A DNA stretch of 64,000 nucleotides, taken from contig OX030965.1 in NCBI GenBank assembly GCA_943735955.1, positions 6,656,503-6,720,502 on the forward strand, read 5' to 3'. Below, in pieces: positions 1 to 32,985 of the stretch. The position numbers were made by a program, and so were the translations under genes. Source of the DNA: Piscicola geometra. Lineage: Eukaryota; Annelida; Clitellata; Hirudinida; Piscicolidae. The notes beneath the pieces were generated by a model. That model had not been told where the DNA came from. It did no database searches and worked only from the letters and a program-made list of their open reading frames with translations. Numbering within the stretch: the stretch's first letter is position 1; each line of letters begins with the position of its first letter.

Positions 1-6536
<6,536 letters not shown>

Positions 6537-7214
6537 ACTGAATATTCTAATTGTAGTATTTGTTCATCTCTCTGCGCTTTTCAATTACCACCTCATTAAA
6601 CTAATCTAAATTCATATTTAAATAATTGTTTATCTAATTTAGTGAATTCGTATGTACCGTGCTAAATTGAACGTAGCATAATTAGTTAATAACTGTATAG
6701 TAATTTGTTTTGTTCTTTTTGGCTCTATCTGATTTTTTCAATGTCGATATTAGTATTTAAATGGCGTCATTTTTCAAATAATAACTTTTATGAATTAAAA
6801 AAAATATATATATTATTATGTTTTTCATTAAAACAAATTTTGAATAAATAAAAATTAGTTTTTCTTGTCCGGATAATTAAACTTCTCGAGCATATTTTAT
6901 TCATGAATCTAATGCATTTCCCCACCATTGCACCTACCTAAAATCTCAATTATTGGCATTTCAATCATTTTCTTGACGCGTTTTTACGCGCCTCTGTGTG
7001 AAGACACTAAATATAAGATTGCTATATAGATAAAGTATATTTTGAATTAAATATAAATCAAGATTACATAGATTTAAAAACGTTTTTTAAAATTATTATA
7101 CCCGTTTCAAGCCTAAAATTGTTAGGTTTTGCAATTCCTAAGAATAATATTATTTATGAATAACTTTAACTTATTTGAATGATGTTTTTTAAGTTGCTAG
7201 AGAAGTGTTTTGAC
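6537..7214. other. AT-rich spacer between USO1 and the first receptor gene
   Basis: No coding potential, RNA gene or repeat array recognised. It presumably holds the USO1 polyadenylation region and the promoter and 5' UTR of the receptor gene that starts at 7215. Confidence 0.6.
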
Positions 7215-12406
<5,192 letters not shown>

Positions 12407-13495
12407 GACAAAATTAAACTTTCATTCCCTCTGCAACTTGAAAACATTGTTGTTTTTGTTTCCGAAAACTCAAACTATCTCGGAGGAATTAAATGGATTT
12501 AATTTATTTATAAAAATAGTATTTAAACTTGATTTTAAAAGGGAAACTGCCTAGGTTCTTAAAAATCACATTTACACCATTGCGCTTTTACTTTCGAAAC
12601 TCTATAAAAATGTATAAAATATTATTTTTATTTTATATATATTCATTTCAAAAATTGTTGAAGTATTTTTATCTTGTTTTTCTCATTGATTTCCAACACC
12701 TGTTTCGCATCGGTAAACTCCCACGCTCCATGAAGCAAAACTCTTTGATTCTCCACAAACATTTGTGTTGTGTTCAAAATGTAAAGACATTTATTGAATT
12801 CTAATACATTTTTATTTTCTATTTAGAGTTCAATCATTGAACAATTTCGTGCACTAGTGGGATATGTCTGGTGTAATGTTTGATTGAAAAACACAATTCC
12901 TTGCAACGCACTCTTCCACACACATATCTATCTCAGCATTTCAGAATACACACAAATGTGTGTTAGAAAGTGTGCATGTATAGAAATTCTAGATGCGCAT
13001 ATTGTAATATATAAGATGTGCATATAATTGTGCACATGTCTTAGAAACCCTTTTCAAAAAAGAAAGAAGTTGTTGGGTTGGAATTAAGATGTATCACATA
13101 GTTATGAATGGGCGTGTTTTAGTTTGATGCTCGAATGATGTCGTGTTACAAAAGCATTCTGCTAATGCTGCTTTCTTTTTCAGTTTTCTTCAAAAAGTCT
13201 GCCTGCGGTGGGTTTTAAAATTGAAGGTTATCAATTCGCGCTCTTGAATGTGAAGAAAGAGCGCTATAGAAATCTATTTGATTGATTGATTGATTATTTG
13301 ATTGATTGAATTATTTCACTAAAGATTATTCCTTCTATCAATATCAACCCAATAAAATCACCAAAAACAGCGAAAATATGAAAATCATATCTTACAAAAC
13401 TACCACCACTCCAACAGTACTACTCCAATACTACCACTAAATTAACACCACCGCAACACCCTTTCAAAAAAAACCACCCCAACCGCCCATCTCAG
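12407..13495. other. Spacer between the two receptor genes
   Basis: AT-rich, holding the 3' UTR of the first receptor and the undetected 5' exon(s) of the second. A SINE-like tail lies at 13237-13310. An ATG at 13165 opens a short Leu/Phe-rich frame ending at a phase-1 GT, so it could be the missing leader exon, but the hydrophobic stretch is too short to trust. Confidence 0.5.
13237..13310 (+). repeat. SINE-tail-like copy
   Basis: GCGCTCTTGAATGTGAAG, then AGCGCTATAGAAATC, then (ATTG)n. The two GCGCT motifs in near-inverted arrangement also occur at 16431. Confidence 0.5.
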
Positions 13496-15798
13496 TGAAG
13501 TACATAACGGAAGAGTCTCTCATGAAGGACGGCATCTTCGAGCACATCTCCAACATGAAGATCCGACCTCTGAGGCAGTCGCACCAGCCCATCGACGTCT
13601 TCCTCGAGTACCAACTCAACTCCATCCTCAAACTCGACCCCATCAAGCAGAAGATCTCTCTCTCGGGAAGGCTCTACCTGGTTTCTAGCGGGGGAAGGGC
13701 GGGAGGGGGGGCGGGTTTGACTGGTCTTGGAGTGGAATGAAGGATCGCATTTTGTTTTTTATTATTTAATTTTATTAATCTTTTAAACATTCTTTCATCA
13801 TATTTTTTTTCCTTTTTTTTTCATCATATTTATTCTTCCACCCTTCAGACGTGGCAAAACGACTTCATTCCTTCGTTCAGCTTCAACTCCAGCAGAGAAC
13901 TCGTCGTCAAAGTTGTCCACGTCTGGTTCCCGAACATCATCATCAAGAACAGGTCTGCAGCAGATTTGGGTTTTTTAAGAGTAGTGTGAATGATGTAGCT
14001 GTAATTCGTAAGCAACAACCTAAGCAAGTTATTATTATTCGGATAAATGATGATTTGTAAAAAAAGCTTTTTTGGAAAAATAAGAAAATATGTAAAAAGC
14101 TCAAATCAAAATGTAACTAAATCCAAAAGCAACCACTCCACAACAGCGCTATGGACGTGTTTGGAGACCTGTTGGACAAGGCAAAATACAAAGTCAAACT
14201 ACACTCGACCGGGCAGACGAGCTACAAGATAGCTGGCAGAACTGACACTTTCTGCCAGATGAATCTATTCTACTTTCCCTTCGATTCGCAGGTGTGTCAT
14301 TTGGAGTTCACCTCTTGGACTCACTCGGAGGCGCAGTTGAGACTGCGGAAGTTGCCTGGCACTTTGGACGCAGAGAAGTTTGCGTCGAACGAGCAGTGGC
14401 GTTTGGTCAGGAATGAGGTATTTAGTTCGTGTGTGTGTTTATATGTCCTTGTGCAGTGATGCGCTCTTGAACGTAGTTTTAAAGTAGTTTTTTGTAGCTT
14501 GATTTACGAACTATTCAAAAATCAACTAAATCAGCCACTGCAACAATCATAACAAAAAAACAACATAAGCAACCACAACAACCAGGTCATATACTACCCC
14601 ATCATCATCAACCACAACAACTTCTCCGTAATCCGGGTCACTCTACACCTGAGGCGCAAGCCACTGCACCACGCCATCACGCTCATCCTACCGTGCATCG
14701 TCGTCTCTTACCTCATCACCTTCGTCTTCATCCTGCCCGCAGGTTCGTCACTCAATTATAATAATTAAAATTTCTATTATAGGTTCTTGCTTTAATAAAA
14801 ATAAGTTATTATTATTATTATTCAATTTTTTACATCTATAATTATAATTAATTAATTATAAAATCAATAAAATGGTGATGCAGACTCGAAAGAAAAGACA
14901 ATTTTCAGCATCTCCACCCTCCTCATCTACAACGTCTTCCAGGCCACCATCAATGACCGCATGCCCAAAACTGCCTCTTCTGTCCCCGTCATTGGTGTGT
15001 GTGTGTGTGTTTGTGTGCGTGCGTGTGTGTTTGTTTGTGTGTGTGGGTTTGTGTGCGTGTGTTTTTGTGTGCGTGTGTGTTTGTTTGTGTGTGTGTGTTT
15101 GTGTGCGTGTGTTTTTGTGTTTGTGTGCGTGTGTTTGTGTACGTGTGTGTGTGTGTGTTCGTGTTTTTTACAGTCAAATACGCTCATCTTGTTTCTCCAC
15201 CCTTATTCTGGCACACACACGAAACAACCAAGACCCTTCAAATCCTCCAGGTGCGTACATTCTGGCAGTGAACTTTTTTTCAGTCACCTCCCTCTTGGCA
15301 GCCATCTTTGTTCTGATGCTCTACTACTCGGAAAGTCTTGAACCTCCCTCGCCCTTCCTGCAGCGGCTCATTCCACGGCGGAATCGGGAACAACTCGATA
15401 ACATCTACTTCAAGTTCCAACCTGCAAATAAACGCAATCTGCAAGAGGAATTCGTTAAAGATTTGCGAGTTGGTGTGGGAAGGGAATCTTCTAGAAGGAA
15501 TGAAGCGTCTCATGGAGAGACGCCAAAGATTGCCAGCAAGAAATGGAAGAGACTGGTTTCAAGGCTGTTGCAGGAGCTGGATCGGAAGAAGAAACTGACA
15601 AATGAAGTCCTCAGCACAAGAGTCTACACGAACATTTTGAAAAGTGAGTGTCCAGATGATTGCCGAGATGCCAGAGTACTGTGGCTGGCGGTGGTGGAAG
15701 GTCTGGATCGGTGTCTCTTCTTTGCTTTTTTCACAATGAACTCACTTGCTGCACTGGTCTTCCTCCTCTACCTCCCTCTCGCCTCCCCTTCTCTTTGA
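13496..15798 (+). CDS. Second Cys-loop receptor subunit, nicotinic type, leader exon not found
   Basis: Exons 13496-13680, 13849-13952, 14147-14417, 14586-14742, 14884-14994, 15251-15798 join in phase to at least 458 residues; the signal-peptide exon upstream was not found (first exon enters in phase 1). The Cys loop is C-QMNLFYFPFDSQV-C. Loop B keeps a Trp (FTSWTHS), unlike the first subunit. Loop C has no vicinal Cys. TM1 follows LRRKPLHHAI; TM2 follows DSKEKTIFSIST, with Glu before the Lys. TM3, a basic intracellular loop and TM4 lie in the last exon. Exons with TM1 (157 bp) and TM2 (111 bp) have exactly the sizes and phases of the upstream gene, so the pair arose by tandem duplication; the intron after FPFDLQ is absent here. 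Confidence 0.88.
14996..15165. repeat. GT-rich tract at a receptor 5' splice site
   Basis: The donor after VPVIG runs into about 170 bases of GTGTGTTTGTGTGCGT-type repeat. Confidence 0.9.
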
Positions 15799-16250
15799 TT
15801 CCCTCCCTTCCTCTTTGAGTCTTCATTTACATCTACGGTGTATATCACTGCAGTAAACTTGATTATTTTGTCTTTTCAAGTCTTACTTTGAAATTTCCCT
15901 CGCAACTTGAATATAATTTTCTCCCTTATTCTGTATTTTTCAACGCATTCAGTCAGTCACTAGAAATTCTTTTGGTTGAAACCATTCAAACAGACCACCA
16001 TGTCAAAAATTTTCTATGAAAAACTAATGCACATTCTACATTCTAGAAAATAATGTTCTTGGAATCTGCGTGGAACAATTCAAACACACACTAACTTAGT
16101 GACTAAGCTTACATTTTTTTGCCGTGATTAAAACATGAAAAAGACTAATCAATATACGAACCCTGGGTTTGGTTTTTATGTAATTAAATCAATGGAGATC
16201 AAATTAATGTATTTTAGTTGTCAATTTGATTTGATTTGAAATGATTGCGT

Positions 16251-16330
16251 TTGATTTTAAATGATAGTGTTTAATTTAAGATGATATGGTTTGATTTTAA
16301 ATGATAGTGTTTAATTTAAGATGATATGGT
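16251..16330. repeat. 40 bp tandem duplication
   Basis: Two identical head-to-tail 40 base copies beginning TTGATTTTAAATGATAGTG. Confidence 0.9.
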
Positions 16331-16430
16331 TTGATTTGAACGATGTCTCTAATAAACTTGATTAGATTGATGATTTCAATTATTTAAAACTTTTAAGCTT
16401 TTCAACGCTTTAGTTACTAAAAGTTTAGTT

Positions 16431-16500
16431 GTACTTGAGCGCTTTTGTTCACTTAGTAAAGGGCGCTATACAAATTATTAGTGATTGATTGATTGATTGA
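16431..16500 (+). repeat. SINE-tail-like copy
   Basis: GAGCGCTTTTGTTC, ACTTAGTAAAGGGCGCTATACAA in two pieces, then (ATTG)n. This is the clearest of the four copies in the window. Confidence 0.55.
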
Positions 16501-17061
16501 TACTTGAAGGTATGAGCGGTGTCTTGAATAACAAGCTATCATTTTAAAATCTTATTTTTATTATTTTTTTGCAAAATTCATTTAATTTTAGTATTTCTAA
16601 AAAAAGTTTTCAAATAAACCATATCACTTCCATTTTTAGCAAAGACTCGATAAATAGATTTAATATCGTTTGCCGAAAAATTTGTTTCTCCGAAATTTCA
16701 ATTATTTAATGTATTTGTGAAAATGCTGAATTTACATAGACTAGGAAAGAAGGAAAAGGTTTGTTTTGATTTCAAATAAATTATTTTCATGAGCTCATAA
16801 TATAAAACAATTATATTAAAATCTACAAACTATTTAACATAAATTTATTTGTTATATTGTTAACTAATTAGGTTTTTATTCAAATATATCAGATTGAATT
16901 TAGTTTTATTATTTACATTATATTAAAAAATCAATTTATGAAAAAATTATGTGAAAAATCTAATTCAGGAAATTATAAATATATCATTTAAATTAATAAA
17001 ATAAAATAATTCACATATTAACCATCACATACACATCCTAGTTTTAAGATTTCTTTTAAAA

Positions 17062-24365
<7,304 letters not shown>

Positions 24366-24372
<7 letters not shown>

Positions 24373-24481
24373 ACACGGCTCTGTCTAGACATGCGCCTTG
24401 TCTAGACATGCGTCTGGATCTTTTGATAATTTATTCGGATTTCTCTCGTTCGTCTAGGCTGTTTTAAATGGTGTCTAGACA
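24366..24481. promoter_or_regulatory. Four copies of palindrome TGTCTAGACA at the PPP2R5 stop and 3' UTR
   Basis: Exact copies at 24366-24375, 24382-24391, 24399-24408 and 24472-24481. The first contains the TAG stop codon. The inner eight bases, GTCTAGAC, equal the palindromic Smad MH1 binding element known from vertebrates. Function here is inference only; an RNA hairpin role is also possible. Confidence 0.4.
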
Positions 24482-24945
24482 GGCTTTCTGTGAAATTTTA
24501 GAAATGGTTTTGTGTAAAGGTTGGTAGTTCGATAAAATAGATGATGTTTATGGTGATGGTGATGATGTTGATGACGATGATGATGATGGTGATGATGTTG
24601 ATGATGATGATGATGATGATGGTGGTGATGATGATGATGGCGCGAATAGAAATCTGCAACATTGCCTACACCTTCCAAAGTCTTGTATTTCTAGATGCAT
24701 GCACACTCCCCACAGCATCCTGGGACATCTCATATTTTTGCGATGCCCCCCTTTCAAAATACTAAATTCCTATTTTGCTACTTCTTTTAATGTTAATATT
24801 ACTACCAGTACTGCTACAAATACATCTTCAATCGCTTCTGCAACTACTACTACTATTACTACCGCTACTTTTACTGATGCTACTACTGCTACTATTAATG
24901 TCATTCGTGCTTTTACCAGTACAAATATTTTTTCACTTTTATGAC

Positions 24946-24948
<3 letters not shown>

Positions 24949-25018
<70 letters not shown>

Positions 25019-25239
25019 CCTATTTATCGTTTCTTTTATTATTATGAATGTCTTTTATTATTTTTTATTATTTAAATCGGAATTACCATTATCATATGTG
25101 CGATTGGGAATGTGATTATGAAGCAAAAATAATAATCAATTACCGTTACACTAAATAATATCATCCAATATTTCTTATTCTTCTCATCGTTGTTATTTAT
25201 ATTTTTTCGATTTAATATTAATAGTTTTTGTTGTAGTAC

Positions 25240-25330
<91 letters not shown>

Positions 25331-25685
25331 CGTGGAGGTAGTAGTAGTAGTAGTAGTCGTGGTGGTAGTAGTAGTAGTAGTAGTAACTCTCACATCTCAC
25401 TCTCAGGCTTGTAGAGGCTTCAGAAATGTTTTGAATAAATAATTTACTTATTTATCGACGTATTGTTTATATTTAAGTATTATTATTTTTATTATTAGTA
25501 CTAATAATATTTTAATCTTTTTGTTATTTCAAAATTTATTTATATTTTCATTATTTATTATCTTATTCTTCTTATTCTTCTTATTTCTATGTACTGCTCA
25601 CAATAGCCGTTACCTTTATGAATTGTTGATTTCAGCTACTAGTTCGTTAGTGTGGTGTACTTACATGTCCTCACTGTGTCACCGT

Positions 25686-25723
<38 letters not shown>

Positions 25724-25724
25724 T

Positions 25725-25777
<53 letters not shown>

Positions 25778-25810
25778 TTACTACTACTATTACTACTACT
25801 ATTACTACTA
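24949..25810. repeat. (CTA)n - (TAG)n - (CTA)n triad
   Basis: Three long trinucleotide arrays; the middle one is the reverse complement of both neighbours, separated by about 215 and 300 bases. Confidence 0.95.
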
Positions 25811-26282
25811 ATTATACTACTTAATGTTGTGGGGATCACTTGATGGTGTAGCCAGTCTTTAATACTCCTTGCACCACTCTTAGATGTATGTTTGTGTGCA
25901 TGTGTGCGTGGCATGAATGTGTATGTCTGTGTACATGCGTGTGTATGCACGTGCGTAAGAATTTGTATGCTAGAACGATGAACCACCTTTTTCTTGTGAT
26001 GATACTCCTATTTCCTACGTTACTTTACTATAAAATCATCAACTTTCAATTTTTTCATCATCATCATAGCCACCATCATCATCGTCATCATAGCCACCAT
26101 CATCATTATCATAGTAATCTTCATTGCTTTTTTAATATTCATTAATAATTATTCTTTTATTTACCTCAAATACTCGCCAAGCCTACAAACACAAGTAACT
26201 CGAAGCTACCATATTCTATCACTCATCCCCGCTTCAATACTGCTTCAGAAGATCGTCACACACACACAAACATCTACATAAA

Positions 26283-26415
26283 AAACACATACATACATAC
26301 ATACATACATACATACATACATACATACATACATACATACATACATACATACATACATACATACATCTACATAAAAAACACATACATACATACATCTACA
26401 TAAAAACGCATACAT
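26283..26415. repeat. (CATA)n tetranucleotide array
   Basis: About 25 near-perfect CATA units, interrupted by CATCTACATAAAAAACA. Confidence 0.95.
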
Positions 26416-29400
26416 ACATAAATCTGCATAAAAAATCACACATACACTCAAATACATAAAAACACACATAGATACAACATACACGAAAAATATTTAGATT
26501 CTGCTACGCAAACAGGCACATGTGTGTATGTGTTTGGAGATCACATGTGCACTCGTGATGATGATGATGATGATGATGATGTGTGTGTCTACGATGTTTG
26601 AATGAAGACACGTGATCGCTTGTACTACAAACAATACACTGGACGTCATAAACAAAGATCTGATCATTTGGTGATTCTTAACTGGGTGTGTAGAATGTTG
26701 GTTGGTGCTGATGATGATGTGGTGAAGGGGGTGATGATGATGATGGGATGGGATGAGATGAATGGTGGTGGTGATGATTATGATGATAAGGGTTGTAGGG
26801 GTGATGATAATGATTGCTTCATTGATAAACTGCTATCGCTTTAACAACAAAATACTCAAGTAACCATCGCCACAGATTAAAAGTATCATCATCATAACCC
26901 TCGTATTACTAGTACTGGTGGACATTTTAACGATTCCACGTGACCAAATTATCTGGCTCATTAAATTTGTTGTGTCATTAATTACCTCGGTTATTTAATC
27001 ACCTTTTTTTCACCTCGCTAAGTTATTAAATTTAGCTTTAAGCTCTTCGATTCATTACTTGGTTTATTAAATCAAACAATAATGCGCCTCTGGCGAATGG
27101 TGGTGGTGAGGATTATGATGATGATGGTGGATGGAGGAGTGGTTAATGGAGGAGTGGCGCATAAGAACCATGGTTCTCAGAACCATTGTAACATGGCCTG
27201 CGTCTGTCAGGCTGTGAATAATATAGACCATAAAAATAAATAAATAAATATAATAAATAAACTTTTCAACTCATCAAGAATCAATAAAAGTCCTTTAACG
27301 AGATTTTAATTGCTTTAATTCATGAATAATTTATTTAATTATATTTCAATTGATCAATTACATTTTTCAAGTGACACAGGCTTCAAGACCAGGTTAGCTT
27401 TCATATTGGCAACTTCTAGCACCATGGGTCCGTCACGCTACTAGCTAAATGTAAGCGTTGATCATAGCTTAAACTTTTTTTTTGACATTTATCTTGCAAT
27501 TGTTACTGTCATAAATAGTAAATCAAAAGTTTTGCAACACCTCACAGCACAACACCTAGCTACAGCGCGCCATCACAACACTTTTCTGAAACAACCTTCC
27601 TAACTAAATGAACACACTAAAATCACCAAAACTCCAGGAAAATTCTGTAGTGACAAAATAAGCCTGTGAGTATATTAGAATTATATATTAGAAAACTCAA
27701 CAGACTATAAAAAAACAATATTTACACCAACACACACAACAATCCTAACAACACCACACCAAGGCACACCACCATCAGTGACTCGCATCACTCATCAACT
27801 CTCATAACCTGATCGAGTGTCATCGGGTGTTGACGGGAGGTGGTGGGATGAAGTCGGGAAGGTGGCCATTAAAACAACCATAACCTATGCCAGAGCCGCT
27901 GCGACGTGCGTTGAGACTGAACACCGATAATAATTTTATTCGATCTTTATAGTAGGTTTACGAGGCATGATGATGAGTTAGCAGTATTGCTGGAAATTGT
28001 TAATAGTTATAGACGGTGTTTATAGCGTGGAATGTGTGTTTTTTCAATAAAAAAATTATATCAAAAAATGCATCTTATGTCATGAGCAGTGATTATAGGC
28101 TAAAGTCACTAGCGAGAAGGTATAGAAGGTATTACGGAAAGTACAACTTTTAACACTCAATTACTCATACTTTCAACTTGTTAATGATGTGAAAATACTC
28201 CTCGAATGTACCAGTACTACTCACAGTACTGAAGTGTGGTGCTGATGCTAGTGATTATTACTTATGGTAGTAGTTATGGAGATATGATTGCCTCCTCCTG
28301 ATGATTGAACTCCTGGAAAGGGAATCAGATAAGCAGCAGTAAAATAACATATTTTTACTTTCCATTTTTTTATTCATTCTCAGGATCTTTTTTTACTCAT
28401 CTTTATTTTTCTTGTGCATTATCTAATTCCTTTATCCTCTTTATCATCATCATCATCTTTCCACCTTACCCTATCACTCATTTGCACAGAAGTGTGATGA
28501 TTGCAACGGCGCCTGTATCGAAAGCATATTCTAATTGAGGCGGTTGAGGTGTGGATGCCTTGCTTCAAAGACCCGGTGTGTTTTTAATGGTTACGTGTGC
28601 AGGTAAAAAAAGATTAGTCGAGATGCAAGGGAAGAAGGAAGGAAGGAAGAATGAGGGAAAGAGGAGGAGGAAGTTAAAAATGAGGAAAAGGGAAAATAGC
28701 AAAGATATAAAATATAAGAATAAAGCAAAATATAAGAATAAAGCAAAATATAAAAATATAAAAAAAACTAAATAATTAATAAAAATAGAAAAGAAAGGAA
28801 TAAATAACTCAAAAAAATATATAGAAAAACTAATGAAACAAGGGTGTATCACATCAGGAAGTGTTATAAAACGCCACTATAAAACATCAAAGCTAATCAA
28901 AACGACTCTAATAAAAACATCAAACCAAGACGCCTGCAATCAACTCCGAATCACCACTTAATCAGGCATAAGTCCTCCATAACTACACCCTTTCTCCGAT
29001 CCTTCATCTTCCGACCCTTCATCCAAAAACCTTTTTTACCTCCATCGCTTTATTCATTAATTAAATGTATTTTGTCTGCTGTTCTACTTTCCACCATTCA
29101 TCCATCCCTCCATCTATCCTTCCACCATTCATCCATCACTCCATCTATCCTTCCACCATTCATCCATCACTCCATCTATCCTTCCACCACTCACCCACTC
29201 TTCTATCTTTTTTCATCCATCAATCTATCCACCACTTTTTTTATTCTCTTCTTAACTCATTCACTCACCACTTCATCCACCACTCCATCCAATCCATCCT
29301 ACCATCATTCACCATTTCATCCTCTCCATCCTTCTATCACTCACCACTCCATCCACTCCATCCTTCCATCACTCCATCTATTCTTCCACCACTCCATCCA

Positions 29401-29644
29401 CTCCATCCTTCTCCCATCACTGATGCAGCAACCATCAAATCCTAATGAAAGAATCTGATTCTTAAATGCTACATAGCAATGGTGGTGGTGGTGATGGTGG
29501 TGGTGGTAGTGGTGGTGGTGGTGATGGTGGTGGTGGTAGTGGTTTTGGTGGTGGTGGTGATAGTAGTTGTTTGAAGGCTTAGAGATAAGGATGCAGTTGT
29601 TAATGATGCTGGTCCTGGAAGTGTACGAGAAGGCGTTAAGTTGC

Positions 29645-29917
29645 GAGTTGCGTGTGTAGTACTGTGTGCGTGTGTAGTGCTGTGTGCGTGTGTAGTGTTG
29701 TGTGCGTGTGTAGTGTTGTGTGCGTGTGTAGTGTTGTGTGCGTGTGTAGTGCTGTGTGCGTGTGTAGTGTTGTGTGCGTGTGTAGTGCTGTGTGCGTGTG
29801 TAGTGTTGTGTACGTGTGTAGTGTTGTGTGCGTGTGTAGTGTTGTGTGCGTGTGTAGTGTTGTGTGCGTGTGTAGGGCTGTGTGCGTGTGTTATGCTTTG
29901 TGCGTGTGTAGTGAGGT
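29645..29917. repeat. 18 bp minisatellite (TGTGCGTGTGTAGTGTTG)n
   Basis: About 15 nearly identical head-to-tail copies; the last three are more diverged. Confidence 0.95.
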
Positions 29918-30119
29918 AACAAAGGATGTGATGGAGAGATGGAGCGAGAAATGATTGTCACGAGTGAAGTGCAGAGAAAGTGTTCAGGCCACCTATCGAC
30001 TGACGTGTTTTTAGTCGAAGACTTCTCGACGTTGTCATCAATTGCCAGTCAATGCATTCTATTTTTTGACTGTTTTTTTGCAAATCTGTAGCGATTCATA
30101 TACACAATATTTTCTACCC

Positions 30120-30378
30120 TTTCATCCATCCATCCATCCATCCATCCATCCATCCATCCATCCATCCATCCATCCATCCATCCATCCATCCATCCATCCA
30201 TCCATCCATCCATCCATACATCCATCCATCCATCCATCCATCCATCCATCCATCCATCCATCCATCCATCCATCCATCCATCCATCCATCCATACATCCA
30301 TCCATCCATCCATCCATCCATCCATCCATACATCCATCCATCCATCCATCCATACATTCATCTATCCATCCATCCATC
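30120..30378. repeat. (CATC)n tetranucleotide array
   Basis: About 64 units with scattered CATA variants. Confidence 0.97.
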
Positions 30379-32985
30379 TTCGCAAAGATACAAACGAGGA
30401 AGGTAGTTATGAAAGTTTATCTGACGCTTATCAGAGCGCTTGAAGATGAATAACGTCAAAAAAATAATTTCAAAAAAAGTAAAAATATTAAAATAAGAAA
30501 CTTAAAACTAGGAAAAGCAACGGGAATCTAAAACCTTATTTTTAACTCGAATACCTAAAAATGTTTTTAGAATTAAAAAGAAAAAATATTTTTACTAGCT
30601 CAAATTAAAAAGTATTCAAATTGTCTCACTCACTCACTCATTGCTTCCAGGATATGTAGTTTTATGAAGGCATCTCAAAAGTGTAAATCATCAAGTGCTG
30701 AGATGCGATCGTGGTGGTGGCAGTTGTTGTAAGGGTTGTTGTTGTTGTAGTGGTTGTTGTTGTAGTGGTTGTTGTTGTAGTGGTGGTTGTTGTAGTGGTG
30801 GTTGTTGTTGTAGTGGTTGTTGTTGTAGTGGGGGTTGTGGCAGTTGTAACGGTTGTTGTTGTAGTGGTGGTTGTAATGGCCGTTTTAGTATTCGTTTTAG
30901 CAGTGGTTGTGTTGGCAGTTGTAGTAGTTGTAGTGATGAAACACTAACACATAAACACACACACATAACCACGAACACAAACAGAAACACACAAAAAAAC
31001 ACACATAAACACACACACACACAAAAACACACATAACCACAAACACACACAAAAACTCACACAAGCGATAAAAGCATCAGCGCCTTAACAATCCACACCA
31101 CTTGCTCATCTCCGGTCGTCAAGCAACTGCAGCACATATTAAAAAGATTAAATAAACAAAAATTATTAAATAAATAAATAAAGAAGAAATGATGGAAGAT
31201 GGATGGATGGGAAGACGCCAATGCAGCACACGCAAAACAGTGCCTTAATAAACAAAATAACTTACAAAAAATGAATAACCGAATTAATAAATAAGTGAAC
31301 GAATAGAAAAATGAATTATTTGGCCAATAACGCATGCATTAGGCTCAACAGTTTTGGTGGTGGTGTCAAGAGACAGCAGCTGTTGACCAACGATGAATGA
31401 GAAGACAATCGAATTAGCAGACTGTGGAGGTCAGCATTTACAACATTTATCGAGCCGAATGAGCTTCTTGCGAACGAAACATTTGTTTGATTTGGCGCTT
31501 GTTTGTTTGCTCACAAGTTGATTTGGGCACTAAAATCTCTTCTTAGGTGCTTTTATGCTTGCCTTTATGGCGGGTTTAATGGCGGATTGAATGCCTCCTC
31601 GTGTAGCTCCTCACTCAGTCGTGGCGTTTATAAGAAACCTCATCGCCATCACACGAGCCACTTGCCAATGCAAATTGCAGGAAAAGAGGCAATAACCAAG
31701 ACAGCATCGTCATCATAACCGCTACAACCTCATCATCATCATCATCATAGAACACATTAACATACATACACACACACACACACATAAATATACAAACATA
31801 CACAGATACAGTCACACACACACAAACAACACTCACACATACAAACACACACACACACACACAGTGAATGTGGACGTGATGGAAAGCAGTGGTGGCGGTG
31901 TAGAGTTTCAATGAGAAGGTCTTTAAAGGAGGCAGTGTATAATGTGTCAATAAGAACTACCGCTGCTGCTGGGGTCGTTGTGGTTTGCTGTGGTCGCTGT
32001 GGGAGGCTGTGGTTGTGGTGGTCGTTGTGGTGTGGTCGCTGTAGTTGCTATGGTGTGGTTGTTGTGGTGTGGTCGTTGTAGTTACTATGGTGTGGTCGTT
32101 GTAGTTACTATGGTGTGGTTGCTGTGGTAGACTGTGGTGTGGTTGCTGTGGTGTGGTTGAATGTTAAATGTTCTGTCAAACATATTTTCAAGTGATAGTT
32201 TGTTCTGAGATCGCTTCAATAGGTTAAACACTATTCGTATTTAGCCGAATATTTCGTCTAGTTAATCTTTTTCGACCAAGTATTGAATTGAGTTATTCGG
32301 TGAAGCTAGAAGGAGCAGTGATGTTCCCCTACAAGTGCGAAGCCTCACCCTTCCTTATCTGGAGTCATCAACTCTTTAAAAATCGCTCTGACTTTTAATA
32401 CAGGCATAAATCATCCCGAACAGACTCCTTCCTTCTGCCCTTCCTCAATCTCTTTTATTTTCGCTTTTTTCTCTCCTCCTCCTCCTCTTCTTCCACCCAC
32501 TCTTGCTCTCTATCTTCCCATTTTCTCCTTTTTTTTAAAATTCTTTTTTACTTTTTTTTTCTACTGTTTTACTTTTTTTGCTACCAAATCACAAAACCTA
32601 CAAAACTTCAGCTTCGGTGCTTTCGATTTGTGTGAGGAGGCTATTGGAAGGGAAGCTTGTGCCAGAAACAAAAAAATTCAGATTGGTGAATCTTTTTTCC
32701 TCTTCTTTTCTCTCCTCCATCACTTTCATTCCCTCTTTTTCATTCTTCTCTCCACCTTCCTTCTCTCCATCTTCCTTCTCTCCACCTTCCTTTTCTTCAT
32801 CTTCCTTCTCTCCATCTTAGTCTGTCGCAGTTGTCTCAACATATCTTGAGATGGCTTTTTAATTGTCTGGAAATTGAAGGTTTGGATTTTTAAAGTTTCA
32901 TGAATTGATTCAGATTTAATGATGCTGCGTTCAGCAGTGGTGCTGAGTGCACTGAGATAATAACGATGTCCTAGCATTACATCGC

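Larger units (their letters stand above)
15799..17061. other. AT-rich spacer upstream of PPP2R5
   Basis: No coding exon recognised. It contains a 40 bp tandem duplication (16251-16290 and 16291-16330) and a SINE-like tail (16431-16500). The promoter and any 5' UTR exon of PPP2R5 probably lie here. Confidence 0.55.
24482..28300. other. Gene-poor block with trinucleotide and CATA arrays
   Basis: No supportable protein or RNA gene. Contents: (GAT)n 24541-24642, (CTA)n 24949-25018, (TAG)n 25232-25385, (CTA)n 25688-25810, CAT-rich 26050-26125, (CATA)n 26283-26415. From 26850 to 28300 the sequence is mostly unique and AT-rich, with a possible poly-AAAT tail near 27235-27260. Confidence 0.6.

Noticed and set aside
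12601..12804. Hydrophobic frame as leader of the second receptor gene
   Set aside because: It has no donor in the required phase before its stop, and the sequence is AT-rich spacer.
27160..27260. Possible SINE ending in AAAT repeats
   Set aside because: No A/B box, no duplicate in the window and no target-site duplication could be seen.
32578..32850. Possible exon near 32600
   Set aside because: The frame runs into TTC/CCT-rich low complexity and has no recognisable motif or partner exon.
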